Shown here one piece after another: positions 17,175 to 27,235 of a DNA stretch of 64,000 bases. The position numbers and the translations under genes were made by a program. Origin of the DNA: Thermodesulfobacteriales bacterium. GTDB taxonomy: Bacteria > Desulfobacterota > Thermodesulfobacteria > Thermodesulfobacteriales > Thermodesulfatatoraceae. Position 1 is the first letter of the stretch, and the number at the start of each line of letters is the position of its first letter. The stretch is from contig JALSKZ010000018.1 of assembly GCA_026988575.1 (NCBI GenBank), forward strand, positions 1 through 64,000, written 5' to 3'. The notes beneath the pieces were generated by a model. The model was not told where the DNA came from and did no database searches. It saw nothing but the letters and a program-made list of their open reading frames with translations.

Positions 17175-20100
17175 AAAGTATCATTCGCTACATGGCCGCC
17201 AACCATGTGGCCGCCAATATTTTGATGTTCTTTTTCCTGGTGGGGGGCCTGATATTGTTGCCCACCATAAAACAAGAAATATTCCCTGAAATCAGTCTGG
17301 ACACCATTATGATCCAGGTGGCCTATCCAGGGGCCGCCCCGGAAGAGGTAGAAGACGGTATCATTTTGGCCATTGAAGAGGCCCTAAGCGGTCTGGAGGG
17401 CATAAAAGAGATACATTCTGTGGCCCAAGAGGGTGTAGGAACCATCTACGTGACGGTAAAAGAGGGGACTAATGCCGACCGGCTCCTCCAAGACATAAAA
17501 AATGCCGTAGACCGGATCACTACCCTACCTGAAGATGCTGAAAAGCCTATTATCAGCAAACTTTTGAATCGCCACGACGTCATCTCCATCATTGTATACG
17601 GCCAAGTAGACGAGTGGACTATTAAACATTACGCCGAAAAGATCGAGGATGACCTATTGGCCAAGCCCAACATCACCCAGGTGAGTCTCTTTGGCGTACG
17701 TCCTTACGAAATATCCGTAGAGATCCCCCAAAACAACTTGAAACGCTTTCACCTTACCTTTGATGATCTAGCCGGGATCATTCGTTCTTCATCTGTAGAC
17801 TTGCCTGGGGGTCGACTCAATACCAAAGGCGGAGAGATACTCCTACGCACAAAAGGTAAACGTTATTACGCCCGCCAATACGCGGGGATAATTGTCCTTT
17901 CGGCCCCAGACGGCCTAAAATTGCGCCTGGGAGACATAGCCCAAGTAAAAGATACCTTTGCCGACGTTGACACCTACGCCCTCTTCGATGGCCAACCAGC
18001 AGCCATGATAAAGGTCTACAGGGTAGGAGACCAGCGACCCCTTGATATATCAAGGACCGTGAGAGAATATGTCAAGACCCACTCCGCCACCCTCCCTTCC
18101 TCCTTAAAGCTTGCTATCTGGAACGACACCTCGCAAATCTTGCGCAGTCGTATCAATCTACTCCTAAAAAACGCCTGTTACGGACTCATTTTGGTGGTCA
18201 TCATTTTAGGTCTGTTTCTTGAATTACGCCTGGCCTTCTGGGTCATGCTAGGTATCCCGGTGTCCTTTTTAGGGACTTTTCTCTTTATGCCTCTACTCCA
18301 TTTATCCGTAAATATGATCTCTCTCTTTGCGTTTATTATGGCCCTGGGCATAGTGGTAGACGACGCCATTGTGGTGGGCGAAAGCGTCTTTGCCCACCGC
18401 AAACTCCATAAAGATCCCGAAAAAGCCATTCTGTCGGGCACTTTAGAGGTGGCTACCCCTATTATTTTTTCCGTCCTTACCACCATTGCCGCCTTTGTCC
18501 CCCTCATGTTTGTCGGCGGCATGATTGGGAAATTCATCAAGGTTATCCCTTTGATTGTCATTACTACTCTGCTCGTCTCCCTAACGGAATCTCTACTGAT
18601 TCTTCCTGCTCATCTAGCCCTTACGCTGAACAAACCCAAAGGGAAGCTATTACACACCTTGGAGCGCCCTAGGCTATGGCTCGCTAAACGGTTAGAGCAC
18701 TTCGTAAAAGGCCCCTACCAGAAGTTCCTCGTCTTGTGCCTACGCTACCGTTATACTTCCATCGCCGCTGGGGCCTCCCTGCTTTTATTGAGTCTGGGCT
18801 TAGTGGAAAGCGGGTTGGTACACTTTCGCTTTATGCCTGCGGTAGAGGCCAATCACGTGGACGTAAAGATCAAAATGCCCGTGGGGACGCCTGTACAAGA
18901 GACCGAAAAGGTGGCCTGTCTCATAGCACAAAAAGGCCAACAAGCCGCCCGCGAATTAGAAAGACAACACCCCCGTTGCGGAAAGATCTACCAGCACATT
19001 TACACCCTTATTGGGGGCACCCTGGGCCTGGGAGGGCCTGTGGGCAGGGCTGGAGCAAACGCCAGCCACCTGGCCGAAGTCTCCATGCTCCTTACCCCTA
19101 TAGAGAACCGTTGTGTAAGCGCCAACCAAATCATGCGCCGCTGGCGCAAACTGGTGGGCGAAATCCCCGGGGTAGAGGCCCTAACTTTTCAGGCCAATTT
19201 GGTACATATGGGGGCCAATTTAGACATCCAGTTGGCCCATCATGACTTAAATGTACTGCGCCAGGCCGCCAACAGACTCAAAAAGGCCCTGGCTTCCTAT
19301 CCTGGTCTTTCCGACATAGATGATACTTACGCGCGCGGCAAGACAGAGATAAAGATACACCTAAAACCCCTGGGCCGACTCCTGGGACTGACCGAGTCAG
19401 AACTCGGCCGCCAAGTACGCGGTGCCTTCTATGGTAGCGAGGCGTTAAGGCTCCAGCGGGACAAAAACGAAGTTAAGGTCTTGGTATCCCTACCCAGAAC
19501 CGACCGTTACCACCTATGGAACTTGGAACACCTTTGGATAAGGACCCCCAGCGGGGCAGAAGTCCCCCTTAGCCAGGTAGCTACTCTGACCCCGGGAAGG
19601 GGCTACAGCATAATAAATCGCTACAACCGCAAACGAGTAGTAGACGTTACCGCCAGCGTAGAAGCCAAAGAAATAAGTGCTGACGAAATTATAAATGATC
19701 TAAAACAATCGATATTGCCTCAGCTTGAAAACGATTATCCAGGGCTTTCTTATCAAATACAAGGAGAAGGCAAAGAAGAGGCCGAGTCCATGGCCTCCAT
19801 GAAAAAGGGCTTTTCTCTGGCCCTGTTGGCCATCTTTAGTCTCCTGGCCGTTTCTTTTCGGAGTTATGTACAGCCCCTAATTGTCATGATTTCCATCCCG
19901 TTTGGCCTGATAGGGGCTATAATCGGTCATTTAATCATGGGTAAAGACTTGTGTATCCTTAGCATGTTTGGCCTGGTGGCCCTGGCGGGAGTCGTGGTAA
20001 ACGACGCCATCCTTTTGATCGATTACGCCAATGAACTACGCCGAAAAGGTGAAAGGCCCTTTGAGGCCATTGTCAAAGCAGGGATACGTCGTTTCCGCCC

Positions 20101-20320
20101 TATCCTGCTTACCTCGCTCACCACGTTTTTTGGCCTTATGCCCCTTATCCTGGAAAGGAGTATTCAGGCCCAGTTCCTCATACCCATGGCCATTAGCCTG
20201 GGCTTTGGTATCCTCTTTGCCACCGGTATCACCCTGCTCCTAATTCCCTGCTTTTATTTGGTCTACGAAGACCTAAGAGAAAAGATAAGGGGAAAGTCAG
20301 CCGCTCCATCTTTCGAGTAA
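17171..20320 (+). CDS. RND-family efflux pump, inner-membrane subunit
   Basis: About 1049-residue proton-driven exporter of the AcrB/MexB superfamily, with TM1 near the N-terminus, two large periplasmic loops and two six-TM bundles. The TM4 proton-relay acidic pair is visible in GIVVDDAIVVGES, and the second bundle carries GVVVNDAILLIDY. A start at ATG 17171, overlapping the adaptor stop (ATGA) and following GGAG, is chosen over an upstream TTG. The substrate is unknown; the sequence looks closer to drug/hydrophobe pumps than to metal pumps. The last 24 bases overlap the convergent archaemetzincin gene. Confidence 0.94.
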   Translation: MKSIIRYMAANHVAANILMFFFLVGGLILLPTIKQEIFPEISLDTIMIQVAYPGAAPEEVEDGIILAIEEALSGLEGIKEIHSVAQEGVGTIYVTVKEGTNADRLLQDIKNAVDRITTLPEDAEKPIISKLLNRHDVISIIVYGQVDEWTIKHYAEKIEDDLLAKPNITQVSLFGVRPYEISVEIPQNNLKRFHLTFDDLAGIIRSSSVDLPGGRLNTKGGEILLRTKGKRYYARQYAGIIVLSAPDGLKLRLGDIAQVKDTFADVDTYALFDGQPAAMIKVYRVGDQRPLDISRTVREYVKTHSATLPSSLKLAIWNDTSQILRSRINLLLKNACYGLILVVIILGLFLELRLAFWVMLGIPVSFLGTFLFMPLLHLSVNMISLFAFIMALGIVVDDAIVVGESVFAHRKLHKDPEKAILSGTLEVATPIIFSVLTTIAAFVPLMFVGGMIGKFIKVIPLIVITTLLVSLTESLLILPAHLALTLNKPKGKLLHTLERPRLWLAKRLEHFVKGPYQKFLVLCLRYRYTSIAAGASLLLLSLGLVESGLVHFRFMPAVEANHVDVKIKMPVGTPVQETEKVACLIAQKGQQAARELERQHPRCGKIYQHIYTLIGGTLGLGGPVGRAGANASHLAEVSMLLTPIENRCVSANQIMRRWRKLVGEIPGVEALTFQANLVHMGANLDIQLAHHDLNVLRQAANRLKKALASYPGLSDIDDTYARGKTEIKIHLKPLGRLLGLTESELGRQVRGAFYGSEALRLQRDKNEVKVLVSLPRTDRYHLWNLEHLWIRTPSGAEVPLSQVATLTPGRGYSIINRYNRKRVVDVTASVEAKEISADEIINDLKQSILPQLENDYPGLSYQIQGEGKEEAESMASMKKGFSLALLAIFSLLAVSFRSYVQPLIVMISIPFGLIGAIIGHLIMGKDLCILSMFGLVALAGVVVNDAILLIDYANELRRKGERPFEAIVKAGIRRFRPILLTSLTTFFGLMPLILERSIQAQFLIPMAISLGFGILFATGITLLLIPCFYLVYEDLREKIRGKSAAPSFE

Positions 20321-20839
20321 AAACTTCAGTCGGTAGCGGCACTGCTCACAGTAGAAACCGGGCTTACGATCCACCTCCATTAGACTGTTGGCAAACAGCA
20401 TTACACACGGATTTTCACAGTGTTCAAGCCCCAAGGCATGACCAATTTCGTGAAGACACTCCTTGGCTACCCTTTGATAGAGGAGGTTATCGTTGGGACC
20501 CAAGCCGTAAAAGGTATTGTCAAGCCGAGCATAAGAAACTAGCCCCAGGCCCCTTTTTAAAAGGGCTATACCAAAGACAAAATTTAGGTCCGAAGCATAG
20601 ATATCTACGCTGGTGATCCCAAGACATAGAGGGAAAGTCCCCTTAAGGGTACGCAGATACGACAAGAGGAGCTCCGCCCGGTATTGAGAGCGTTCCTCGG
20701 CAAAGGCCTCTTTTGGTAAAGGCACCGCCGGCCTGAAATCTACTTCTAGCCCTAGGCCTTCATAAATACCACCCGCGGCAGCATCAAGGACATCTTGACG
20801 GACATCTCCCACCGGGACCAAAGAAACTATAGTCTTCAC
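20297..20839 (-). CDS. Archaemetzincin-type zinc metalloprotease
   Basis: 180-residue protein with the archaemetzincin signature HEIGHALGLEHC, followed by CVM and a late CEQC pair. This supplies the catalytic zinc (three His) and the four-cysteine structural zinc site (HC...C...CxxC) that define the family. It is mainly archaeal and patchy in bacteria; the physiological substrate is unknown. A GTG start at 20839 follows AGGAGCAGGGG. It is the distal gene of the operon behind the UPF0182 gene, 26 bases away. Confidence 0.92.
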   Translation of the reverse strand: MKTIVSLVPVGDVRQDVLDAAAGGIYEGLGLEVDFRPAVPLPKEAFAEERSQYRAELLLSYLRTLKGTFPLCLGITSVDIYASDLNFVFGIALLKRGLGLVSYARLDNTFYGLGPNDNLLYQRVAKECLHEIGHALGLEHCENPCVMLFANSLMEVDRKPGFYCEQCRYRLKFLLERWSG

Positions 20840-20865
20840 CCCCTGCTCCTTTCAGAGACCAATCC

Positions 20866-23523
20866 TTATTGCGGCATCTGCTGGATCAAATCTCCTATTT
20901 CCCGCCAAATGCGCCCAAAGGCCTCTAAATCACCTCGCGTAAGGGCATCTTGGGCCTTTTTATAGAGTTCTTTTAACTGGGCCGGTGTATTAATCTGCGG
21001 GGTCGAGGGAGGTAAGATCTCCTCTACCGCCTGACCAAAAATGGCCTCCAGGGCCTCCTCCAGACTACGGCCCATCTTTATCTCGTTTTCATAGGCGATG
21101 ATGACCCTCTTTAATTCGGGAATCTGGCCGTTTTCGGCCTTTAAATAAAGGGGCTGTACATAAAGGAGATTGCCTTCCACAGGTATTATGAGTAAGGTAC
21201 CCAAAATAACCCTGCTCCCCCTTTGGTCCCAAAGGGATAATTGTCTGGAGATCTCTGGGTCCTGATTGATGCGGCTTTCAATCTGTTGGGGGCCGTAAAC
21301 CAGTTTCTGTTTAGGGAAACGATAGACCAGCATCTGCCCGTAATGTTCGGGATCACATCGTACACACATCCAGGCGGCCAAATTATGTTTACGAGCCGGA
21401 TTGAAGGGAATCATGAGGATAAATTCTGCTCTCTTCTGGCCTGGCAATTTCATAATGGTGTAATACGGACGCATATAACGATTCTGATTCTTTAGGCTTC
21501 GGGGGATCTCCCATAGGTCTTCTTGATTATAAAAGACCCGCGCGTCCCGCATGTGGTAGGCGGCAAACAATCTGGCCTGGATAAAAAATAAGGTATGGGG
21601 ATAGCGGATATGACGCCTAAGATCAGGCCTAAGCTCTGAAAGGGGTTTAAACATCCCTGGAAAAACCTTGGCGTAAAGCTGAATGATGGGATCGGTAGGG
21701 TCCTTGAGATAAAAATCTACCGTGCCGTTATAGGCGTCTACCACCGCTAGTACCGAATTACGAATGTAGTTACCAATGCCGGGGAGACGACGGGAATAAG
21801 GGTAACGGTTGGAAACAGTATAGGCGTCTACTAACCAGAAGAGTCGTCCATCACGCCCTATTACCAAATAGGGATCTTTATCTACCCTAAGAAAAGGAAC
21901 AAGCCTTTTGACCCTTTCTTCTATAGCACGATAGTAGAGGATTCGGCTATGGGAGATAATGTCTCTAGACAAGAAAATCTTGCTTGAGCCAAAGCGCATA
22001 CTAAAAAGCAAACGTCTTAGGAGACCTCCCACCCTTACCCCTGTACGCCCCTGGTAGTTGGTATATACGTTGCTTTCACCTGCGGGATAGTCGAATTCTT
22101 TGGCCTTGGTGTTCACCAAGACATACTGGTTGGCCAATTCACCAAAGTAGATCTCAGGACGCCTGATTTTTATATCACATTCCGAAACCGGAGGAATATC
22201 CTTTATGAGGAGCTTGGGTAAGCCTTCTTGGGTCACCTCGTTTACTACCCCCAAAGTGAGCCCGTACCCATGGGTATAAATTAGGTGCTCATTTATCCAG
22301 GAACGACTGGGTAGATCATCATAGGAGAGCTCACGTGCCGAAAGCATTACTTGACGCAAAGCCCCGTTTAAGAAATAGCGGTCATTATCGACAGCAATAA
22401 ACTTATAATAAGTACGTATTTCTTGAATCTGGCTATAAGTTTCAAGCAGGGGCTCATGATCCCAAAGGCGGATATTTTTAATGGTTATTTCGTTACGGGC
22501 CAGTATTTTTTGGTTTAAAGGGGGGCCAAACTTGAACTCCTGTTCATTTACGTTATCTAAGCCAAAGGCCTGACGCGTAAAATTTATTTCGTAGGCCAGG
22601 TAGGGCCGCTCTCGTTCCAACTCATTGGGCTGAACGATATAACGGTGCACCATACCCGGAGCCAATTTGAGGCCCACAAAGTAGAGCAAAGCGTAAACCC
22701 CCACCAGCCCTATTAGGATTGCTTTTCGGGGGCGCAGGATGAAGAGGGCGGAAAATACGGCCGCCACTACCGAGACCAGGGCCAAGGCCGTTAAGATAGG
22801 AAGAACCACCTTGGCCTCGGTAAAACCGGCCCCAAAGACCACGCCTCGTTCGTCAAACAGGAGATCAGCCCTATCAAGCCACAAATCAAAGGCCAAGCGC
22901 AGGAAAAACAAGGCAATCATCAGGGCCAAATAGCGTCTAAAGGGCCTACTTAGGCGTAAACGGCTACCCTGGCCTTCTATATGCCCCAAGCCCACAAAGA
23001 GTAATAGCCCTGTAGCCGTACAGGCCAGCCACAGGCCCAAGGAATAATCCGCCAGAAAACGCAAAAAAGGCAGACGAAAAACAAAAAAAGACAGATCAAG
23101 GTGGAGGAGGGGGTCTGTTTTACCAAACGGCTGAGCGTATAAGAAAAGGAGGGCATCTTTCCAAAAGGCCCCGGCAGATAAGCCAAAACCTAAGGCCAAA
23201 AGGAGGGCTAATAATTTTAGAGTCAGCCGAAACTTATTAGAAAGCCAATCTCGCCAACGGGGATCCACCAGCTGGGCCCAAGGGGCATCTTTAGAAGCCA
23301 CTTTGTAGGTCACAAAGCCATTTATATAAAAAAGCCCTCCGGCTATAAGACCTGCTAGCCCCACCAAAGCGGTCTGGACCCAAAATTTCAGGAAAAAGAC
23401 CTTTAAATAGCCCAGATCTTTAAACCAGAGGTAGTCTGTATAGTATGTAACAAAGGGATTACCAAGGAGAAGAAAAAGGCCCAAAAGGCCTACCCCTAAT
23501 AAAATAAGCCGCGCTAATAACAT
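20866..23523 (-). CDS. UPF0182-family large membrane protein
   Basis: 885 residues. The first ~290 form about seven hydrophobic segments (the second loop contains FVTYYTDYLWFKDLGY, a family hallmark). A large soluble domain follows with RPYLAYEINFTRQAFGL, THGYGLTLGVVN and MQ-type family blocks, and the C-terminus is acidic and helical. The family is widespread (cyanobacteria, actinobacteria, thermophiles) and of unknown function. It sits between the RNase G cluster and archaemetzincin on the same strand. Confidence 0.92.
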   Translation of the reverse strand: MLLARLILLGVGLLGLFLLLGNPFVTYYTDYLWFKDLGYLKVFFLKFWVQTALVGLAGLIAGGLFYINGFVTYKVASKDAPWAQLVDPRWRDWLSNKFRLTLKLLALLLALGFGLSAGAFWKDALLFLYAQPFGKTDPLLHLDLSFFVFRLPFLRFLADYSLGLWLACTATGLLLFVGLGHIEGQGSRLRLSRPFRRYLALMIALFFLRLAFDLWLDRADLLFDERGVVFGAGFTEAKVVLPILTALALVSVVAAVFSALFILRPRKAILIGLVGVYALLYFVGLKLAPGMVHRYIVQPNELERERPYLAYEINFTRQAFGLDNVNEQEFKFGPPLNQKILARNEITIKNIRLWDHEPLLETYSQIQEIRTYYKFIAVDNDRYFLNGALRQVMLSARELSYDDLPSRSWINEHLIYTHGYGLTLGVVNEVTQEGLPKLLIKDIPPVSECDIKIRRPEIYFGELANQYVLVNTKAKEFDYPAGESNVYTNYQGRTGVRVGGLLRRLLFSMRFGSSKIFLSRDIISHSRILYYRAIEERVKRLVPFLRVDKDPYLVIGRDGRLFWLVDAYTVSNRYPYSRRLPGIGNYIRNSVLAVVDAYNGTVDFYLKDPTDPIIQLYAKVFPGMFKPLSELRPDLRRHIRYPHTLFFIQARLFAAYHMRDARVFYNQEDLWEIPRSLKNQNRYMRPYYTIMKLPGQKRAEFILMIPFNPARKHNLAAWMCVRCDPEHYGQMLVYRFPKQKLVYGPQQIESRINQDPEISRQLSLWDQRGSRVILGTLLIIPVEGNLLYVQPLYLKAENGQIPELKRVIIAYENEIKMGRSLEEALEAIFGQAVEEILPPSTPQINTPAQLKELYKKAQDALTRGDLEAFGRIWREIGDLIQQMPQ

Positions 23524-23573
23524 AGGTACTTTATACCATGAGGTCTTGTGAAGTGCTAACCCAAAAGCCTCTT

Positions 23574-23828
23574 TTAGGCCTTTTGGTTAAGGTGCCATGC
23601 CCAAGCCAAAACCGTCGCCACGGCCTCGTATAATTCTTGGGGGACTTCGGCCTCCACCTCAAGACGACTCAGCGCTTCCACCAGAGAGGCGTCTTCCTTT
23701 ATGGGGACCCCGTTTTCCCGGGCCAGGGCCAAGATCTTCTCTGCCAGGAGACCTTGCCCTTTAGCTACTACCCTTGGGGCATTGTCTCTTTCGGGTTCAT
23801 ATTTAAGAGCTACCGCCTTCTTGACCAT
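23574..23828 (-). CDS. Orphan FlhB C-terminal-domain-like protein
   Basis: About 84 residues from ATG 23828 (AAGGAAAGGA upstream). It resembles only the cytoplasmic tail of flagellar FlhB: KKAVALKYEPERDNAPRVVAKGQG, then AEKILALARENGVPI and a final LYEAVATVLAWAW. The NPTH autocleavage motif of true FlhB is replaced by NAPRV, so cleavage is not expected. Such stand-alone proteins (YlqH type) occur outside flagellar loci, and their role is unclear. The start overlaps the rng end by 26 bases. Confidence 0.85.
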   Translation of the reverse strand: MVKKAVALKYEPERDNAPRVVAKGQGLLAEKILALARENGVPIKEDASLVEALSRLEVEAEVPQELYEAVATVLAWAWHLNQKA

Positions 23829-25485
23829 TCCTTTCCTTGGTCCTCTTAGGTGCCTTTTTTCTCCTCCCCCGAGGTTGCTTTTCTCCACGGTCTTCTTTGT
23901 CTCTTTTGCTCCCCTCAACCTGTGGGGGGGACGAAGGCCTTTTTACAAATTCCCCGGTTTCTTTTTTTATCGATTCGGAATGGACTTCGGGTTTAAGCTC
24001 GCCTTCAATTTGAATCTCTTCTGGAGCCTTGGACATATCTGGCTCCACCTGAATAGAGACACTGTAGTATTCTTCCAAGGCAAACAGTTCTCGACGTTTA
24101 CGATTTAAAAGGTAAGAGGCCAGATCTGGGGCTGCTTTAATAACTAGGCGTTGATATTTTTTTTCTATTAAACGACTCTTTAGCCGTCTCAATACCCCGG
24201 TGGCCAAGACCTCTACCGTACGAATAAGCCCCTGACCTCTACAGCACGGACACGGACGGTGACTGCCCCACTGCAATGGGGCCTGGAGTTTTTGGCGGGC
24301 TAATTCAATCAGACCTAGTTTACTAAAATGGGTCATGGTCACCTTGGCTCGATCTCTTTTCAGACACTCTCGCAAGCGGCGTTCTACCTGAGCACGGTGT
24401 TTGGAATGCCGCATGGCAATAAAGTCTATTACCACTAATCCTGCCAGATCCCGTAGTCTTAGCTGTCGGGCAATCTCTTCGGCTGCTTCTAGATTGGTCC
24501 GAAACGAAGTCTCTTCTAGGTTTTTTTCCTTGATAAAGCGGCCAGAATTTACATCAATAGCCACAAGGGCCTCTGTAGGTTCTATAAAGAGGGTTCCCCC
24601 CGAGGGGAGAGGTACTACAGGCTGATAAATGCTTTCAATCTGTTCTTCCAGATTAAACAGAGAAAAGATAGGCCTATCTTCTTGAAAGAGCTTTACCAAC
24701 CGGGTTTGTCTGGGCGAGACCAGTTTCAAGAAGCCCTGGACCATTTCCAGGACTTCTTCGGTATCTACAAGGATCTCTTTTACCTCGCTGGAAAGATATT
24801 CTCGTAAAAAACGAATAATGACGTCTTGATCTTTGTATAATAAGGCCGGGGCCGTAACTGCTGAAGCCTGCTTCTTTATCTCCTTCCATAGTCTGAGGAG
24901 ATAACGCAGATCAGCTTGGATATGTTTCTTAGCCGCCTCGGCGGCAGCGGTACGCATTATTACTCCCACCCCCTCGGGGAGCTTGAAACTAAGGAGGATG
25001 TCTTTTAGCCGCTTGCGTTTGGTTTCATCCACAACTTTTTTCGAAACCCCCTGAGAAGGATTACCCGGCATGAGCACTACATAGCGACCGGGTAAGGACA
25101 GATAGGTCGTAAGGCTTGGCCCCTTGGTAGGTGTCTCTTCCTTTACAATTTGCACTAAGAGTTCCTGACCAGGTTCTAATAGCTCCGGCAAACGCGAACG
25201 GCCATGGCGATCTGAGGCCTCTGCGTAGCCGTAGTATTCGGGATGAATTTCCTTAAAAGGTAAATATCCGTTCCGCTTAAGACCGATATCTACAAAAACG
25301 GCCTGCAGACTAGGTTCAATATTTACTAAACGTCCTTTATAAATATTGCCCTTGGTGTGTTCCCGAACCACTGTCTCCACATCAAAGGCCTCCAGGCGTC
25401 CGTTTTCTACCAAGGCCACACGGACCTCTTCGGGTTGATCAGCATTGACCAGGATAATCTGCTTGGGCTTTTTGTTCTTTGCCAT
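23803..25485 (-). CDS. rng: Ribonuclease G/E family endoribonuclease
   Basis: 560-residue single-strand endoribonuclease. An S1-like RNA-binding domain lies near residues 35-120 (GNIYKGRLVNIEPSLQAVFVDIG in part). The RNase E/G catalytic domain has metal-binding acidic residues in LVAIDVNSGRF and LVVIDFIAM, and the zinc-link cysteines lie in CPCC. The last ~80 residues are basic and low complexity (RGRRKKAPKR), possibly an RNA or protein-binding tail, shorter than in RNase E. Its start is immediately after the MoaE-like stop codon. Confidence 0.94.
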   Translation of the reverse strand: MAKNKKPKQIILVNADQPEEVRVALVENGRLEAFDVETVVREHTKGNIYKGRLVNIEPSLQAVFVDIGLKRNGYLPFKEIHPEYYGYAEASDRHGRSRLPELLEPGQELLVQIVKEETPTKGPSLTTYLSLPGRYVVLMPGNPSQGVSKKVVDETKRKRLKDILLSFKLPEGVGVIMRTAAAEAAKKHIQADLRYLLRLWKEIKKQASAVTAPALLYKDQDVIIRFLREYLSSEVKEILVDTEEVLEMVQGFLKLVSPRQTRLVKLFQEDRPIFSLFNLEEQIESIYQPVVPLPSGGTLFIEPTEALVAIDVNSGRFIKEKNLEETSFRTNLEAAEEIARQLRLRDLAGLVVIDFIAMRHSKHRAQVERRLRECLKRDRAKVTMTHFSKLGLIELARQKLQAPLQWGSHRPCPCCRGQGLIRTVEVLATGVLRRLKSRLIEKKYQRLVIKAAPDLASYLLNRKRRELFALEEYYSVSIQVEPDMSKAPEEIQIEGELKPEVHSESIKKETGEFVKRPSSPPQVEGSKRDKEDRGEKQPRGRRKKAPKRTKERNGQEGGSS

Positions 25486-25851
25486 TTAAGCCTCCGCGAA
25501 AATCTCCCTTTTTCTGGTAACGTGGGCCTTGATGCGGTTTAGGGTGTCCGAAAGGGTTTGAATCACGTTTTCTCTAAAATCTCCCGCTACAGCCAAGATC
25601 ATAAGGGGGTCGCCCACCTTTTTATAACCCTCGGCTATTTCAATCTCCACCGCTACTATTCCTGGACGCTGACGCGCCTCACCAATGATTTCGGCCAAGA
25701 GTTTGTGGTCCACATCGATAATTATACCCTGTACTTTTTTACCTTCTCGAGAAAAACAACGCACTATGCCCACGTGAAAGAGCACCATTCCTGCCTCTTT
25801 AAAACGGGGGTTCTGCTCCAGACGCTTCCAGACCCTATTTAGATTGATCAT
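25486..25851 (-). CDS. MoaE-like protein (molybdopterin synthase large-subunit family)
   Basis: 121 residues. The core HVGIVRCFSREGKKVQGI, the IIGEARQRPGIVAVEI stretch, the EGYKKVGDPLMILAVAGDFR block and the final LNRIKAHVTRKREIF follow the order and spacing of MoaE (GTVR, E..A, VG..ALLVAV, LK...P.WK). Key lysines near the end are kept, while the usual Pro-Ile-Trp is replaced by HVTRKRE. It sits alone without moaD, upstream of and flush with rng. It may be a divergent MoaE or a paralogue with another role. Confidence 0.65.
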   Translation of the reverse strand: MINLNRVWKRLEQNPRFKEAGMVLFHVGIVRCFSREGKKVQGIIIDVDHKLLAEIIGEARQRPGIVAVEIEIAEGYKKVGDPLMILAVAGDFRENVIQTLSDTLNRIKAHVTRKREIFAEA

Positions 25852-26082
25852 TACTCCTCCTTATTACATCTGTGCTTTAGCCTTCTGGTAGAGCAATATT
25901 TTGTTATGGGATAGCCCTCCTCCAGACTATTTAGCCCAACTTTTTGTATAAAAACAAAAAAAAATTTCCCTTGCCAAGCAATATTCCGGTATTATCTCTC
26001 TATGAGGGTAGAAAAAAATATGTTTGGTTTCTAGGGGGATTTAACTAAGCTTTTTTTAAACTCAAGAAAGGGAGGGTATACC

Positions 26083-27228
26083 ATGAAGTTGACGCTTTCG
26101 GTAATTAAGGCAGACATTGGTGGGTATGTAGGACATTCATGTACTCATCCAGATGTAGTGGCCAAAGTCAGAGAACACGCGCAAAAGGCCTGTCAGGAGG
26201 GGATCCTCATCGACGCCGAGATACTTACCTGTGGAGATGATATAGCCATCGTTATGACCCACACTAAAGGAAAAGATAACGAAGAGATCCACAAATTGGC
26301 CTGGGACGCCTTTGTAGCCGGCACAGAAGTAGCCAAAAAACTAAAGCTTTACGGGGCCGGACAAGACCTCCTGGCCGAGGCCTTTTCCGGGAACGTCCGT
26401 GGTATGGGGCCCGGTATTGCCGAAATCGAGATGGAAGAACGTAAAAGCGAGCCTTTTATCGTATTTTTTGCGGACAAGACCTCTCCTAGTGCCTGGAACC
26501 TACCCCTTTACGAAATGTTTGCCGACCCAATGAATACCGCTGGATTGGTGATAGATCCTTCCATGCACGATGGTTTTTCCTTTGAGGTCATGGATGTTTA
26601 CTCCGGCAAGGTGGTCACGCTGGAGACTCCTAGGGAGCTCTATGATCTTCTGGTGTTTATTGGAGCTACCAGTCGTTATGTAGTCCGAGCTGTTTACCGC
26701 AACCGAGACGGCGAAATAGCCGCGGCAGCTTCCACACAGAAGCTTTCTCTTATGGCTGGTCGCTACGTGGGTAAAGATGACCCGGTGCTTATTGTCCGTT
26801 GTCAGAGTGGGTTCCCTGCAGTGGGTGAGGCCTTAGAGCCCTTTGGACGCCCCTGGTTAGTAGAGGGGTGGATGCGTGGTTCCCATACCGGTCCCCTGAT
26901 GCCTGTATCGTTCAAGCAGGCCAAGCCCACGCGTTTTGACGGCCCGCCTCGGGTAATCGCCGCTGGATTCCAGCTTTGTGAAGGAAAACTAATCGGCCCC
27001 AACGACCTTTTTGATGACCCGGCCTTTGATGACGCCCGTTTACGCTGTGCCCAGCTGGCTAACCAGTTGCGTCGCCAAGGCATCTTTGAACCCCATCGTT
27101 TGCCGCCTGAAGAGATGGAATACACTACCCTGCCTAAGGTATTAGAAAAATTGAAGGATCGCTTTAAAGATGTGGGCGAACCTCAAGCCAAGGCCCCTGG
27201 TAGTGGAGAAAGCGAAATCGCCGAATAG
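26083..27228 (+). CDS. Fructose-1,6-bisphosphate aldolase/phosphatase (bifunctional, archaeal type)
   Basis: 381-residue enzyme that makes fructose-6-phosphate from triose phosphates in one active site (gluconeogenesis). Metal ligands Asp11, His18, Asp52 and Asp53 fall at the positions known from the Sulfolobus enzyme. The Tyr/Lys pair of the aldolase step is visible as YVGKDDP (Tyr228, Lys231). The family is typical of archaea and deep-branching thermophilic, often autotrophic, bacteria. The ATG follows GGGAGGG. A monocistronic unit is likely, because a strong hairpin follows at 27237. A TATTAT box at 25990 is a weak promoter candidate. Confidence 0.95.
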   Translation: MKLTLSVIKADIGGYVGHSCTHPDVVAKVREHAQKACQEGILIDAEILTCGDDIAIVMTHTKGKDNEEIHKLAWDAFVAGTEVAKKLKLYGAGQDLLAEAFSGNVRGMGPGIAEIEMEERKSEPFIVFFADKTSPSAWNLPLYEMFADPMNTAGLVIDPSMHDGFSFEVMDVYSGKVVTLETPRELYDLLVFIGATSRYVVRAVYRNRDGEIAAAASTQKLSLMAGRYVGKDDPVLIVRCQSGFPAVGEALEPFGRPWLVEGWMRGSHTGPLMPVSFKQAKPTRFDGPPRVIAAGFQLCEGKLIGPNDLFDDPAFDDARLRCAQLANQLRRQGIFEPHRLPPEEMEYTTLPKVLEKLKDRFKDVGEPQAKAPGSGESEIAE

Positions 27229-27235
27229 GAGTAAG

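Noticed and set aside
25965-25995. Sigma-70 promoter of the FBP aldolase/phosphatase gene
   Set aside because: A good TATTAT box exists but no acceptable -35 lies at 16-18 bases; mentioned only within the gene entry.
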